A stretch of DNA of 64,000 bases from Pseudomonadota bacterium (GCA_947505245.1 CANNIZ010000007.1:83672-147671), one strand, 5' to 3'; numbered from the stretch's first letter, positions 25,772 to 35,398 are shown. The notes: generated from the letters alone by a model not told the origin. Translations and numbers: made by a program.

Positions 25772-27607
25772 CTACGGCCGCAGCCGACGCCTTAGCGGCA
25801 GGAACCCGATCGGCAACGCGAGCCCCACCAGCCAGCAGCAGCAGCCGCCGCAGGAGAGGTCGGACCCGGGACCGTCGCCCACGTCGCTCCAGCCCGAGTC
25901 GTTGGCGGTGTCGGTGTAGTACCAGCCGCTGTCGTAGCCGCCGCCGCCCGTGAACCACAGCTGAATCGGCCACGACTCCTCACCACCGTCCTCGTCGGCG
26001 AGCGTGAGCACGACGGGGACGTCGTAGTAGGCGTACGGCGGCTGCGCCTCGACGCGGAACTGCCCGTCCGCGCTGACCTCCACGAACCACGGGCCGTCGA
26101 TCCGGTACGTGACGCTGTCGCCCGCCACGTCCTCCGATCCGAGCGCGGCTTCGAACACCGTCCCCTGCGCGAGCTCGAGCCACAGGTAGGTCCCGTACAC
26201 GCCGCCAAATTGCGACCACTCGGCCGGCACCACGAGGTGGGGCGGCACGTTCCGCACGTCGACGGCGGCTTCGTCGGTGCCGACCACGGCGCCGTCACCT
26301 GCCACCACCTCCACCGTCACGTTCAGCACGCCATCGTCGGGGCCGTTGCACCGCAACGACGCGCCGAGATCCGTACACGAGGCGTCCACCTCGGGCGCGC
26401 CGGGGTCGGACGCCGCGGTGAACGTGGCCGTCCATCGGTACGTGACGGCGGGCGGGGAACAGCCGCCGAGGCGGGCCTGCAGCGTAGGGGCGGTGCCTTC
26501 GTCGGAGGATGGCGGCGCGTCGATCACGACGCCGACCTCGTCGACAGCTCCGTCGCAGTTCTGGTCGACCCCGTCACACGTCTCGAGCGCGCCGGGATGA
26601 ACGGTTGGATCGGTGTCGTCGCAATCCGCGGGCGCGACAAACCCGTCACCGTCGAGGTCGTCGGCCGGCCCGCCGCACGTCAGGGACTGCACGACGAACA
26701 GCTGCGCCGCGCCCGGGTCGAGCACGAGGACCTCGTCGCACCCGTCCGCGTCGACGTCCGCCACCGCGAGCGACCGCGCGCCCCACGGCGCCGGCACGCG
26801 AACCTCAGCCGAGCCATCACCTCCGGAGACCCCGATCAGGCCCGCGTAGGGGTACGTCGCGACCGTGTCGAGCCGACCATCCGCGTCGAGGTCCGCCGAT
26901 GTCACGGCGCCGATCGCCTCGCCCATCATCCGCCACGTGCCGGGCAGATCGTACAGACGCCCGTCCAACAGCCCGAGCCGCCACACACCCGGCAGCGCCG
27001 AGATGCCGCCGATCTCCGCGCCGACCAGCACGTCCGAGGAGCCCGCAGGGTCGTACACCTGCACGGTGTCATCCCCGAACGCCGCCACCGCGACGCGGTT
27101 CCCGTCGACGGCGCCCACCGGCTCGCCGAACACATCGAGGCCCAGGTTGGTGGGTGCGAGGCCCGTCCCCGCGTCGGCCCACGCGACGGCCGGCCCACCC
27201 ACGGCGACGAACCCGTCACCACGCCGCAACAGCGCTGCACACGGGGCCGCCGACAGGGCGATCGGCAGCGCGTCCGTCGCGGGGTCGTCGATGAACAGCC
27301 CGGTGTTTCCGCAAGTGACGACCTGTTTGGCCTGGCCCACGTCGCGCAGCAGCACCGCCCGCGCAGACTCGCTCGAGTAGGGAAACAGCTCCCCGCCGAC
27401 GAACGGGTCGATCTCGCGCGCGCCCGTAGCGCCGACCACCACGACGTGCGGCCCGTCCGAAAGCACCACAGCGTCGATCCCGACGCCGACCTCCGGGAGC
27501 GGGAGGCCGGTGACGTCGACCGGGAAGGCCGACGCGTGGCTGATGAGCAGGAGTTGAATCAGCATGACCGCCCGTTGCCTCGCCGTGCCGCGCGGCAAGC
27601 CCACCAT
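25772..27607 (-). CDS. Secreted repeat protein with MopE motif and MYXO-CTERM-like sorting signal
   Basis: 611 residues. The start at 27607 gives a 28-residue signal peptide (MVGLPRGTARQRAVMLIQLL then LISHASA); an internal ATG at 27565 would leave only 13 residues. Residues about 40-310 look like FG-GAP/VCBS propeller repeats (SLAVADVDADGCDEVLVLDP). About 316-356 is a MopE motif (DLDGDGFVAPADCDDTDPTV). Ig/cadherin-like beta domains follow. The C-terminus is a Cys-rich CGGCCCW, a hydrophobic helix and RRRLRP, matching the layout of MYXO-CTERM signals that direct surface anchoring. Predicted cell-surface protein. Confidence 0.8.
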   Translation of the reverse strand: MVGLPRGTARQRAVMLIQLLLISHASAFPVDVTGLPLPEVGVGIDAVVLSDGPHVVVVGATGAREIDPFVGGELFPYSSESARAVLLRDVGQAKQVVTCGNTGLFIDDPATDALPIALSAAPCAALLRRGDGFVAVGGPAVAWADAGTGLAPTNLGLDVFGEPVGAVDGNRVAVAAFGDDTVQVYDPAGSSDVLVGAEIGGISALPGVWRLGLLDGRLYDLPGTWRMMGEAIGAVTSADLDADGRLDTVATYPYAGLIGVSGGDGSAEVRVPAPWGARSLAVADVDADGCDEVLVLDPGAAQLFVVQSLTCGGPADDLDGDGFVAPADCDDTDPTVHPGALETCDGVDQNCDGAVDEVGVVIDAPPSSDEGTAPTLQARLGGCSPPAVTYRWTATFTAASDPGAPEVDASCTDLGASLRCNGPDDGVLNVTVEVVAGDGAVVGTDEAAVDVRNVPPHLVVPAEWSQFGGVYGTYLWLELAQGTVFEAALGSEDVAGDSVTYRIDGPWFVEVSADGQFRVEAQPPYAYYDVPVVLTLADEDGGEESWPIQLWFTGGGGYDSGWYYTDTANDSGWSDVGDGPGSDLSCGGCCCWLVGLALPIGFLPLRRRLRP

Positions 27608-27617
27608 ACCCCACGGT

Positions 27618-28508
27618 TCATGGGTCGCAAACCGACGCGAGCGCCTCGAGCAGGTCCAGGTTGTAGCGGTCCTTCGGGGTCAACGCGCGGGCCGCCGCAG
27701 TCGAGTCGAGCCCCGCCTCCGCGGCATACCAGGAACGCCCGCGAAACGGCGCGTTGCGCGCGTCGTCGTGGAACACGTACCCGTGCCGCGCGTACACGGC
27801 GTCGCGCAGCAAGCCCACCTCCCCGCACGGGATGTCGTCGAGGTCGGAGAGCCGCAGGCGGGCCCCGCTCGTCACGGTCTTCACGAACGGATCGTCGACC
27901 ACCTTCCGGGGCCGATCCACGCGGTCCAGCTTCGCCACGGCCGCCGCGTACGTCGGGTGAACGAACGCGGAGGAGGGCACGCCGCCGTCGTCGGCGAACG
28001 ACGCGAAGCCGTGGAACAGCTGACCGGTGAGGCGACCGCCGGTCTCGTTCGACCAGCCGCGAACCGCCAGGTAGTCGTTCCGAACGTGTTCGCCGTCCTT
28101 GTAGTGGTCGGGCGCGGAAAGATCCATATGGATCTCCTCGATGCCCGCGGTCTTGGCGCGGTGCACCATCACGATCGTGCCGTCCGGTTCCACGCGCATC
28201 ACCACCGCGACGTGGGTGAGATCGTCGTTCGCGCGGCCGTCGCGATCGGAGTCGAAGGTGTCGTCGAAGAACACGACGTCCCCGACGCGAGCGTCGTCGT
28301 GGACGCGGCCCTCGGCTTCGGCTTCCGCCCACATCATGTGGACGGACCCGTCAATCGGGTGCCCCGCCAGCGAGTGAATCGCCTCGACGAGCCCGCTGCA
28401 ATCTTCGCGCGCGAGCGCCGGTCGGGCCTCGAGGTAGTACCGCGCGGCCTCCCCGATGTCGTCGCCGCGGACCGTCACGGCGTAGGCGGCTCCCACGAAG
28501 AGCAGCAT
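27618..28508 (-). CDS. NlpC/P60-CHAP-like cysteine hydrolase with YARHG domain
   Basis: 296 residues with a short N-terminal signal-like helix (MLLFVGAAYAVTV). The hydrolase core has Cys in REDCSGLVEAIHSLAGH, GDVVFFDD, and His in LTHVAVVMRV, the usual NlpC/CHAP triad region, so it probably cleaves peptidoglycan peptides or amides. The C-terminal 80 residues form a YARHG domain: LLRDAVYARHGYVFHDDARN and GRSWYAAE. YARHG domains accompany peptidoglycan-interacting extracellular proteins. Ends 10 bp before the sorting-signal gene start; probably co-transcribed. Confidence 0.82.
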   Translation of the reverse strand: MLLFVGAAYAVTVRGDDIGEAARYYLEARPALAREDCSGLVEAIHSLAGHPIDGSVHMMWAEAEAEGRVHDDARVGDVVFFDDTFDSDRDGRANDDLTHVAVVMRVEPDGTIVMVHRAKTAGIEEIHMDLSAPDHYKDGEHVRNDYLAVRGWSNETGGRLTGQLFHGFASFADDGGVPSSAFVHPTYAAAVAKLDRVDRPRKVVDDPFVKTVTSGARLRLSDLDDIPCGEVGLLRDAVYARHGYVFHDDARNAPFRGRSWYAAEAGLDSTAAARALTPKDRYNLDLLEALASVCDP

Positions 28509-28556
28509 CCGACCTCCGACCCGAGAGACGTCGGCGGGGTCGGCGACATTCGGCTT

Positions 28557-29309
28557 CTACAACGGCGCGTCCGGAACCAGCACGTCAGGCACGCGCCGTA
28601 CGAGTTCGTCGGGGTGCATCCAGGCGTCGGGGTTCTCGAACAATGCGTCGGCGAGGTCGTGGTCCCACGTTCCACCGACCATGAACAGCTTCGGAAAGGC
28701 GCCGAAACGCGCCATCGTGATCCACTTCGGCCCCTCCGGGAGCACCGAATCGGCGATCGTCTCAAACACCGCCATGGTGGGGTCACCGGTGTTCGTGTCG
28801 CGCAGGCGCTCCCCGTAGCCCCTGGACGTGCGGCTGTGGATGCGGGCCTCCAGCCCGGACACATCCATCGCCGTGCCAGGAAAGTTGAGGGACAGCCCCG
28901 GCACCCCTGGCAACGTCAACAGCGCCGTCGGCGCGCCATATCCAAGGTCGTAGCGGGACGCGTCGTACCAAAGCGTGAACAGACCGCCCAGGTTCGCGTG
29001 GTCGAGCCCGCGCCCGGATGGCCGCTCCGTGGAATACAGGAAGGCAACCACCAACTGTCCCGGCGGCTCACCGACCGCGGCTGCGATCGCCCGTTCGACG
29101 TCCGACCCCGCCGCGGCGCCGATCTGGCATTCCGCGAACCCAATCCTGTAGGTGTCGTCGGGCGCATGCTCGTCGAACTTGCTCACCGCGGCCGTCTGGC
29201 CGAACACCGTGATCGAAGCCGCCACCCGCTCCGGCTCCACGACCGCGTCCACCGCCGCCGGGTCCACCGGCTCCGCATGGCACCCAAACAGCCCGACCAG
29301 CAGGATCAT
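28557..29309 (-). CDS. Lipoprotein of unknown function, paralogue 1
   Basis: 250 residues from ATG 29309, chosen because GGAGGG stands just upstream and it gives the lipoprotein signal MILLVGLFGC (lipobox LFGC). The mature part contains ITVFGQ, a long beta-rich central domain (LWYDASRYDLGYGAPTALLT) and a conserved end VRRVPDVLVPDA. The next upstream gene encodes a clear paralogue with the same motifs in the same order. No known family recognised. Confidence 0.8.
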   Translation of the reverse strand: MILLVGLFGCHAEPVDPAAVDAVVEPERVAASITVFGQTAAVSKFDEHAPDDTYRIGFAECQIGAAAGSDVERAIAAAVGEPPGQLVVAFLYSTERPSGRGLDHANLGGLFTLWYDASRYDLGYGAPTALLTLPGVPGLSLNFPGTAMDVSGLEARIHSRTSRGYGERLRDTNTGDPTMAVFETIADSVLPEGPKWITMARFGAFPKLFMVGGTWDHDLADALFENPDAWMHPDELVRRVPDVLVPDAPL

Positions 29310-29372
29310 GCGGCCCTCCAACTTCCCCCATCGGCCCACGCCGAGCGAACGTAAGTGCCCGCGCAAAGTCGC

Positions 29373-30110
29373 TCACATTTGGGCGTCGGGCACCAGCACG
29401 TCGGGCACGCGGCGGATCAGGTCTTCGTAGCGGGCTGGAAACGCGTCTGCGTTGGTGTACAGGGCGTCTGCGAGGTCGCGATCCCACGCCGAGCCGTACC
29501 CGTGCACGCTCGGGAACTTCGGCGACTGAAGCGCGTAGAGCCACGTCGCCTGACCCGGGAGCAGCGAGCGGGAAACCGCGTCGTACACGAGCCACCCCGG
29601 GTCGCCCGTGTTCTCGTCGCGCAGCAACTCGACGTAGCCCTCGGCAGTGCGACCGTGAACGCGCACCTCGAGCGGCGTGACGTCCATTCGCTGGCCAGGG
29701 AGATCCATGACCATCGCGGGCGCCCCGGGGAGCGAAAGGACGCCGCTCACGGCTCCAAACGCCTGATAGCGCGAGGGGTCGTACCAGAACGTGAGGATTC
29801 CAGCCGTGTTCGTACGGTCGAACCTGGCGGATGGTGACGCGTCATTCGAGAACAACAGCGCGCAAACGAGCTCGCCCGGCCCGGGCCCCACCGCGCCGGA
29901 GACGGCCTCGCTCAACGGTTTCCACTCGGGCGTCCCGAACCGCAAGATCGACGACCGTTCGAGGTCGTCCGCTGACCCATCCGAGTCCGACCGGGTGATG
30001 GCGGCGCCCGCTTGGCCAAACACCGTGACCGTCGGGACGGCTCCCGATGTCGAGTCATCGGCAAGCCAAGGTTCACCCTGGCACCCCAGCAACAGTGCAA
30101 CGCCGATCAC
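29373..30110 (-). CDS. Lipoprotein of unknown function, paralogue 2
   Basis: 245 residues starting MIGVALLLGC (lipobox LLGC). It shares with its neighbour TVFGQ, FWYDPSRYQAFGAVSGVLSL, a motif around DENTGDP, WDRDLADALY and the end RRVPDVLVPDA, so the pair arose by tandem duplication and then diverged strongly. Likely an outer-membrane-attached periplasmic or surface protein; function unknown. Confidence 0.8.
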   Translation of the reverse strand: MIGVALLLGCQGEPWLADDSTSGAVPTVTVFGQAGAAITRSDSDGSADDLERSSILRFGTPEWKPLSEAVSGAVGPGPGELVCALLFSNDASPSARFDRTNTAGILTFWYDPSRYQAFGAVSGVLSLPGAPAMVMDLPGQRMDVTPLEVRVHGRTAEGYVELLRDENTGDPGWLVYDAVSRSLLPGQATWLYALQSPKFPSVHGYGSAWDRDLADALYTNADAFPARYEDLIRRVPDVLVPDAQM

Positions 30111-30158
30111 AGCGCCTCCATCAAGGATGGTATCGGCACCTGCCCGCGGGACTTTAGG

Positions 30159-30518
30159 TCACACCCGCAGCTCCAGCGGAGCTCCGCACCCGGAGCACGC
30201 GCGCCACATCGAAGCCTCGATCGGGCCGCCAGGGAGCACGATGTCGGCGCTGCACGCCGGGCAGGTCGTGCTCACGGAGGCGACGTCCCCACGTTTGGTC
30301 GCGAGGTACCCGCCCACGACGAGCCCGAACAGCGGGAACATCCACGTCGAGAAAAAATGAAGACCGGGGATCGGGAGCAGCAGGAGAGCCACGAGGAAGC
30401 CCGTTCCGACGCTCACGACGCCCGACACGGCGCGCCGGAGCGGGCTGTGACGATGAACCGTCGCCCGCGCGACCGCCGTTCGACCGTCCCGCAGCCGCAC
30501 CGCGACGAGCTCATCCAT
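30159..30518 (-). CDS. Small membrane protein with C-terminal zinc ribbon
   Basis: 119 residues from ATG 30518, which overlaps the stop of the large toroid protein by 4 bp. A short soluble start ([20 protein letters not shown]) is followed by two hydrophobic helices (about 35-75), and then a zinc ribbon with two Cys pairs (TCPACSADI ... RACSGCGAPL). A much longer upstream frame is a shadow of the neighbour. Zinc-ribbon membrane proteins of this type have no known function. Confidence 0.78.
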   Translation of the reverse strand: MDELVAVRLRDGRTAVARATVHRHSPLRRAVSGVVSVGTGFLVALLLLPIPGLHFFSTWMFPLFGLVVGGYLATKRGDVASVSTTCPACSADIVLPGGPIEASMWRACSGCGAPLELRV

Positions 30519-33022
30519 CACTCGCCCGGCTGCGACTCGCCCTCGTCGCCGGCCTCGCGCTGCACGGCCGGACCTGCGCCAGACGGCGCGACCAGATCCT
30601 CGGGCGTGGCGGATTCGGGCACGAGCGCAAAGCCCGCGTCGGGGTCCTGCGCCCGCGCGTCGAGGTACTGGGCGAGCGTGGACAGCGCGTGTCCGACGTA
30701 GTCGATGCGGATCTTCCCTTCGTTCATCGCGTACTTCACGCCGCCGAGCACCCGCGCGCTGCGGGGGGCCGCGTAGCTGTCGACCGAGTCGTACTGCATC
30801 AGCCGCATGAACCGGATGGCTTCGCTGGTGGACTGCGCGTACTTGGCCTTGCGGTCCGGGGCGACCTTGATCGCGATGCGGTACGCGGCGGCGGTGCCCT
30901 CCGAGTAGCAGAAGGTCTGCATCGCGGGGAGCTCGTCCGGAAGCTTGTAGTAGCCGCCCACGTAGTCGGGCCACGGGGCGCGATCGCTCGTCCACTGGTA
31001 GCTGTCGATCATCCAATCCGCGACTTCCAGGCCGAACTTTGCAGCGCGCTCATCGCCCGTGACGCGGTAGTACTGACCCGACGCCATCACCGACCACGGC
31101 CCGAACTGCACGAGATCGAGCCGGTCCTGGTTGCTGTACGTGGCCATCGGCCAGCGTCCGTACGAGATCTTCCGCGCCGCGCGCTCGCGGAACCACGGCT
31201 CGTAGAAGTCGAGGAACTTCGGGAACGACGCGACCCACACGGGCTCGTTGAAGTACTCGGCGACCTGACCCAACGCGAGCGCGGCCTCCCCGGGCACGAT
31301 GTCGTTCTTCTGCCCATAGTACGGGTGCCCCGTCGGCACGAAGTACGGTTCGAACTTCCCGTTGTCGTTCTGCTGCGAGAGCACGAACTTCGCCATGCGG
31401 CGGATCCGGTCGTCTTCGTCGTGGCTGCCCGTCTGCTTCGCCCACTCGATCCACCCGAGCATCGCCACAGCGACGGTGCCGAGCTTCTGGTTGGGCGTCT
31501 TTCCCGACGCGCGCGCCGGGTAGCGGAACAGGATCGAGCCCGCCGGAGGCGACGGCAGCTGCGCGTCCGGCGCGTCGGTGTCCTTCACCTCGAAGCCGAG
31601 CAGCCAGTCCATCGACCGGCGGGAGGCCTCGAGGAACCGCGGATCCTGGTGCCAGCGGTAGGCCGCCGCGAGGTCGCGGGCCGCGAGGATGTGGCGGACC
31701 TCGTTGTATTCGGTCGAGAGGCGGTTCTGCTCGGGCCAGTACTTGTAGACGAAGCTGCCGTCCCCGTACTGGTTGTTCATCCACCAGTGCGCGCCGGACG
31801 TGAGCATGTCGCGGACCTGCGCATCTTCGACGACCGACGACACCACCGGCATGCCGCGCATCATCCGCACGACGTCGCCGCCGCCCGCGTGCGCCTCCAT
31901 GAAGTGCTCGTCGCGGATCAGGTCGAAGTCCGCGTCGGCCTTCTCCCACAGGCGGCGCTCGCGCACGTCGTGCGCTTCCAGCGCGTACTGCAGGAACTGC
32001 TGCGCGCACTTGTGGCTGTGGGCCACCGCTTCCGAGCCCGGCATGTACGCGAACGTCGCGGCATCACCTTCGCCCTTGCTGATGATCGCGCCGTCGATCC
32101 CCATCTCCCACAGGTCGAACAGGTTCCAGCGATCGCGCGGCTCCACCTTGGCCCGCTCGAGCACGACGTGGACGTCGATGCGAACGTCATCGAGCCGATC
32201 GGCGAGCGTGCCCGCGCCGGTGATCTCGATCTCGCGTTCCCAGCGGCGGCGGAGCTTCTCGGACACGTCGTCGAGAACGGTCTCGAGGTCATCTCCCGCG
32301 CCGTGACGGAGCACGAGCGTCTGCCCCTGCAGACGGAGGCCGACGATCAGCCGCACCGAGTCCGGCTTCCACGTCTGACGCGCAGGAACCCGCCCTTCGA
32401 GCCGCGCGCGGACGCCGTCCACAAGCTGCGATCCGGTGGAGTCCGACAGGTGCGACTCGCTGCCGCGCACCGTGTAGAACAGCATGTCTTCGGCCACGTA
32501 CCGGAGCTGGAACCACTCGAGGTAGTCGTGGTTCGCGAGCCGGGCGAGCACGCGCCGATCGCGATCCAACGCCGACGTAAGGTCGCGATGTACAGCGAAC
32601 CCGCGGATCCCTGCGTCCCGAAGCGCCTTCGCGGCGGCCTTCTCGTCCGTGCCGACCAGGACGCCGATCAGCGGCGAGCCAGCGAGCGGCACCTGCTGGG
32701 CCTTCACGTCCAGCAGATCACCGGCGACCAGCACCTGGCCGGCGTCCACCTGGTTTACCGCGGCTTTCGCTTCTTTCGAAGCTCCGAACGCCGGCACCAC
32801 CCCGAGGCACGCCTCCACCCGCTGCTCGGGCGAAAGATCGTTTCCGAGCGATCCACAGGACGAGGTCCGCGGGTTCTCCGGGATGGCGCACAGACCCCCG
32901 ACGTCCCCGCCCTCGCGCACCGGCGCCTTGCCGGGCTCCGGGAGCCCGTACGTGAGCACAACCCCGACGGCGACCATGACAGCCACCACCGGTGCAACCT
33001 TCCAGATCCAGCCGTCCTTCAT
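30518..33022 (-). CDS. Membrane-anchored protein with alpha/alpha-toroid domain
   Basis: 834 residues. One N-terminal membrane helix (about 8-26) leaves the rest periplasmic. Residues about 60-330 are a mixed alpha/beta region of unknown fold. Residues about 370-780 are helical-hairpin repeats ([60 protein letters not shown]) like six-hairpin glycosidases and C5-epimerase-type toroids, which act on or bind polysaccharides. A disordered acidic tail ends the protein. Translationally coupled to the zinc-ribbon protein. Specific substrate not visible. Confidence 0.75.
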   Translation of the reverse strand: MKDGWIWKVAPVVAVMVAVGVVLTYGLPEPGKAPVREGGDVGGLCAIPENPRTSSCGSLGNDLSPEQRVEACLGVVPAFGASKEAKAAVNQVDAGQVLVAGDLLDVKAQQVPLAGSPLIGVLVGTDEKAAAKALRDAGIRGFAVHRDLTSALDRDRRVLARLANHDYLEWFQLRYVAEDMLFYTVRGSESHLSDSTGSQLVDGVRARLEGRVPARQTWKPDSVRLIVGLRLQGQTLVLRHGAGDDLETVLDDVSEKLRRRWEREIEITGAGTLADRLDDVRIDVHVVLERAKVEPRDRWNLFDLWEMGIDGAIISKGEGDAATFAYMPGSEAVAHSHKCAQQFLQYALEAHDVRERRLWEKADADFDLIRDEHFMEAHAGGGDVVRMMRGMPVVSSVVEDAQVRDMLTSGAHWWMNNQYGDGSFVYKYWPEQNRLSTEYNEVRHILAARDLAAAYRWHQDPRFLEASRRSMDWLLGFEVKDTDAPDAQLPSPPAGSILFRYPARASGKTPNQKLGTVAVAMLGWIEWAKQTGSHDEDDRIRRMAKFVLSQQNDNGKFEPYFVPTGHPYYGQKNDIVPGEAALALGQVAEYFNEPVWVASFPKFLDFYEPWFRERAARKISYGRWPMATYSNQDRLDLVQFGPWSVMASGQYYRVTGDERAAKFGLEVADWMIDSYQWTSDRAPWPDYVGGYYKLPDELPAMQTFCYSEGTAAAYRIAIKVAPDRKAKYAQSTSEAIRFMRLMQYDSVDSYAAPRSARVLGGVKYAMNEGKIRIDYVGHALSTLAQYLDARAQDPDAGFALVPESATPEDLVAPSGAGPAVQREAGDEGESQPGE

Positions 33023-33041
33023 ACTCGCCGGGCTATCACGC

Positions 33042-33069
33042 TTGACACGGGCCGCCCGCCCGATAAAGA
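33042..33069 (+). promoter_or_regulatory. Candidate sigma-70 promoter for rpsN
   Basis: TTGACA at 33042-33047 and TAAAGA at 33064-33069 with a 16-bp spacer, about 40 bp before the rpsN start, in the divergent gap with the toroid-protein gene. No Zur-like palindrome was recognised near it. Confidence 0.5.
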
Positions 33070-33110
33070 GGTGCCCGACGTCCGGCCTACGCCGGGATGG
33101 AGTGAATCAC

Positions 33111-33416
33111 ATGGCTCGCAAGTGCTCGATCAACCGGCAGACCAAGCGCGAAATGCTCGTCCGCAAGTATGCGGCGAAGCGCGCCGAGTTGAAGCGTCGC
33201 GCTTCGGACATCAAGCTTAGCCCCGAGGAGCGCCTGTCCGCTCGCGAGGGCCTCGCCAACCTGCCCCGCAACAGCTCGCCGGTGCGCCTGAACACGCGCT
33301 GCGTGAAGTCGGGCCGTCAGCGCGCCGTGTACCGCGAGTTCATGCTCTCGCGCATCGCGTTCCGCGAGCTGGCCCTGCTCGGCTACCTGCCCGGCATCAA
33401 GAAAGCCAGCTGGTAG
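33111..33416 (+). CDS. rpsN: 30S ribosomal protein S14, zinc-independent (C-) form
   Basis: 101 residues, the E. coli-type length. Conserved landmarks: [43 protein letters not shown] and the invariant end PGIKKASW. It lacks the CxxC...CxxC of the zinc-binding form. It lies alone, away from any ribosomal-protein operon, the usual setting of a second S14 expressed under zinc limitation; whether a zinc form exists elsewhere cannot be seen here. The S9 peptidase gene follows at once. Confidence 0.95.
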   Translation: MARKCSINRQTKREMLVRKYAAKRAELKRRASDIKLSPEERLSAREGLANLPRNSSPVRLNTRCVKSGRQRAVYREFMLSRIAFRELALLGYLPGIKKASW

Positions 33417-33451
33417 TTGCCGCAGCCCTACTGGGCTGTCCAACGCCCCCG

Positions 33452-35365
33452 GTGCCGCCCGAGATCCTCGGTGCGACCCCACCGGTGGGCGTTGTCGCGT
33501 TTCAAGGCCGCAACGTCGATCTTCGCGCGCACCTCGAGGGGTTTCCCTACGAGCCGGTGGCGATCGATCCGCGCGCGAACCAGCTCCTCGTCGACCACAC
33601 GGGTGAGCACCGCACGCTCACCTCGGTGGCGTTGGACGCGACCGATCCCGCTTCCGGGCGCCCGATCGGCGACACGGACTGGGACACGCGCTCGCGCTGG
33701 TCCGTCCGCTGGCATGACGCGTCGCACAGCTGGCTGTTCCTGGGCGACACCAACAACGACGAGCGGCTGAACCTCTGGCGCCTCGACCCCGTCACCGGCG
33801 TGTCGACCGCGCTCACCGACGAGCCGTACACCTACGGCTACAGCGTCGCACCGGACGGACGCATCGCGACGATCCCTCGCCGCCCTGCCGCCGCGGCGGG
33901 CGACTACAGGTCGTGTGTCGAGGTGCTCGACAAGGACGCGAGTACGCGCACCCCGATCGTCTGCGACGGCGGCGAAGCCCGGCTCACCTGGAGCGATCCG
34001 GCCTGGGCGCCTGACGGACGCGGCCTCGTCGTTTCCGTCGATCTGCACGGTCGCCGCGATCGCAGCAACGTCGCGTACGTCCCGTTCGACCACCCCGAAT
34101 TGCGCATCGTCACCGAGCCCGGTGCTGTGCGGACGGACGCGTGGGCGCTGCGAACCTGGCTCGACCCGCACACGTTCGTGTACGTGACGGACGAGAGCGG
34201 CAAGGACGCGCTTTGGGCGTTCGACGTCGATCGCGGCGTCGGGCGGCGGATCGTCGAGGCCGATCGCGACATCGCCGACGCCCTCGTGCTCGGCGATCGG
34301 ATCGTCGCCGTGCTGCATCGGCCCGACGGCGACGCGCTCGCCGTGTACGACGCCGTGTCCGGCAAACCGACCGCAAGGCTCGCGATCGGCGGCACGATCG
34401 CTGTCCTCGGAGACGACGGCACCGGCGCGGTGTGGCTGTCGACCGTGTCCGGCACGAGCCCGTTCGGGGTCCAGAAGGTGGCGGTCGGCGCGGACGGCAC
34501 GGCCGCGATCGCGCCCTGGCTCGGCGTCCCGGACCGCGCGCGCGACTCCCTCGTCCACTGCACGCAAACCGACGTCACGTTCCCGACGTGGGACGTCGAC
34601 CCGGCCACCGGCGCGAGTCGGCAATTGCACGCGTTCCTCTATGTGCCCAAAGTCGGTCCCCCGCCCGCGAAGTCGATCGTGCGCATGCAGAGCTTCTACG
34701 GCGGCGACGACGAGTGGAACACCGACACCCAGGTGTTCTGCGACGCCGGCATCACGACGTTCTCGCCCGCCGTGCGCGGGTCGGACGGCTACGGCCGCGC
34801 GTTCGGCGCGCTCAACGACGGCGACCTCGGCGGCAACGAGATCGCCGACCTGTTCGCGGGCGCGCGCTGGCTCGAGTCCCAAGGCTACGAGCGCGGCCAC
34901 ATCGGCGTGTTCGGCCGCAGCCACGGCGGCTACGCGACGATGCGCGCGCTCACGTTCCCGCCCGGTACGGACGGCCACACGGACGACCTGTACCCGTTCG
35001 CGTTCGGACTCGCTGACGCGGGTTTCTCCGACATCCTCTCGTTCTACGCGGCCTCGAACATCCCCGACTGGGTGGTGCTCGAAGCGGGAGACCCGGCGAC
35101 GGAGCACGACAAGCTCGAGGATCGCTCGCCGCTGCGCCACGTCGACCTGCTCGGCGCGCCGCTGATGCTGGTGCACGGCACCAACGACAACCGCGTCCCC
35201 ATCGCCGAGAGCCGTCAGATGGCCACCGCGTGCGCAGCCGCCAACAAGCCGTGCACCTTCGTCGAGGTGCCTGGCCAGGGGCACCACGTGAACGGGCTCG
35301 CCGATCAGGTGCGGGTCTACGGCGCCAAGCTCAAGTTCCTGGAAGACAACGTCCCGACCGAGTGA
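33452..35365 (+). CDS. S9 prolyl-oligopeptidase-family peptidase, probably a lipoprotein
   Basis: 637 residues from the GTG at 33452. A beta-propeller part (about 30-390, repeats such as SWLFLGDTNNDERLNLWRLD) is followed by an alpha/beta-hydrolase domain with Ser in GVFGRSHGGYATM, Asp in MLVHGTNDNRVP and His in PGQGHHVNG. The GTG lacks a ribosome-binding site. In the same frame, codons immediately upstream (33413-33439) encode VVAAALLGC, a lipobox, but no ATG/GTG/TTG precedes it; a CTG at 33410, overlapping the rpsN stop region, is the likeliest true start. Propeller S9 enzymes cut short peptides. Confidence 0.88.
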   Translation: MPPEILGATPPVGVVAFQGRNVDLRAHLEGFPYEPVAIDPRANQLLVDHTGEHRTLTSVALDATDPASGRPIGDTDWDTRSRWSVRWHDASHSWLFLGDTNNDERLNLWRLDPVTGVSTALTDEPYTYGYSVAPDGRIATIPRRPAAAAGDYRSCVEVLDKDASTRTPIVCDGGEARLTWSDPAWAPDGRGLVVSVDLHGRRDRSNVAYVPFDHPELRIVTEPGAVRTDAWALRTWLDPHTFVYVTDESGKDALWAFDVDRGVGRRIVEADRDIADALVLGDRIVAVLHRPDGDALAVYDAVSGKPTARLAIGGTIAVLGDDGTGAVWLSTVSGTSPFGVQKVAVGADGTAAIAPWLGVPDRARDSLVHCTQTDVTFPTWDVDPATGASRQLHAFLYVPKVGPPPAKSIVRMQSFYGGDDEWNTDTQVFCDAGITTFSPAVRGSDGYGRAFGALNDGDLGGNEIADLFAGARWLESQGYERGHIGVFGRSHGGYATMRALTFPPGTDGHTDDLYPFAFGLADAGFSDILSFYAASNIPDWVVLEAGDPATEHDKLEDRSPLRHVDLLGAPLMLVHGTNDNRVPIAESRQMATACAAANKPCTFVEVPGQGHHVNGLADQVRVYGAKLKFLEDNVPTE

Positions 35366-35398
35366 CGACGGGACTCCGCGCGGCGTAGCATCCACCCG

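Noticed and set aside
26210..28030. Long plus-strand open frame across the secreted repeat protein
   Set aside because: Low-complexity Arg/His composition without any motif; the minus-strand gene has a signal, MopE repeat and sorting signal.
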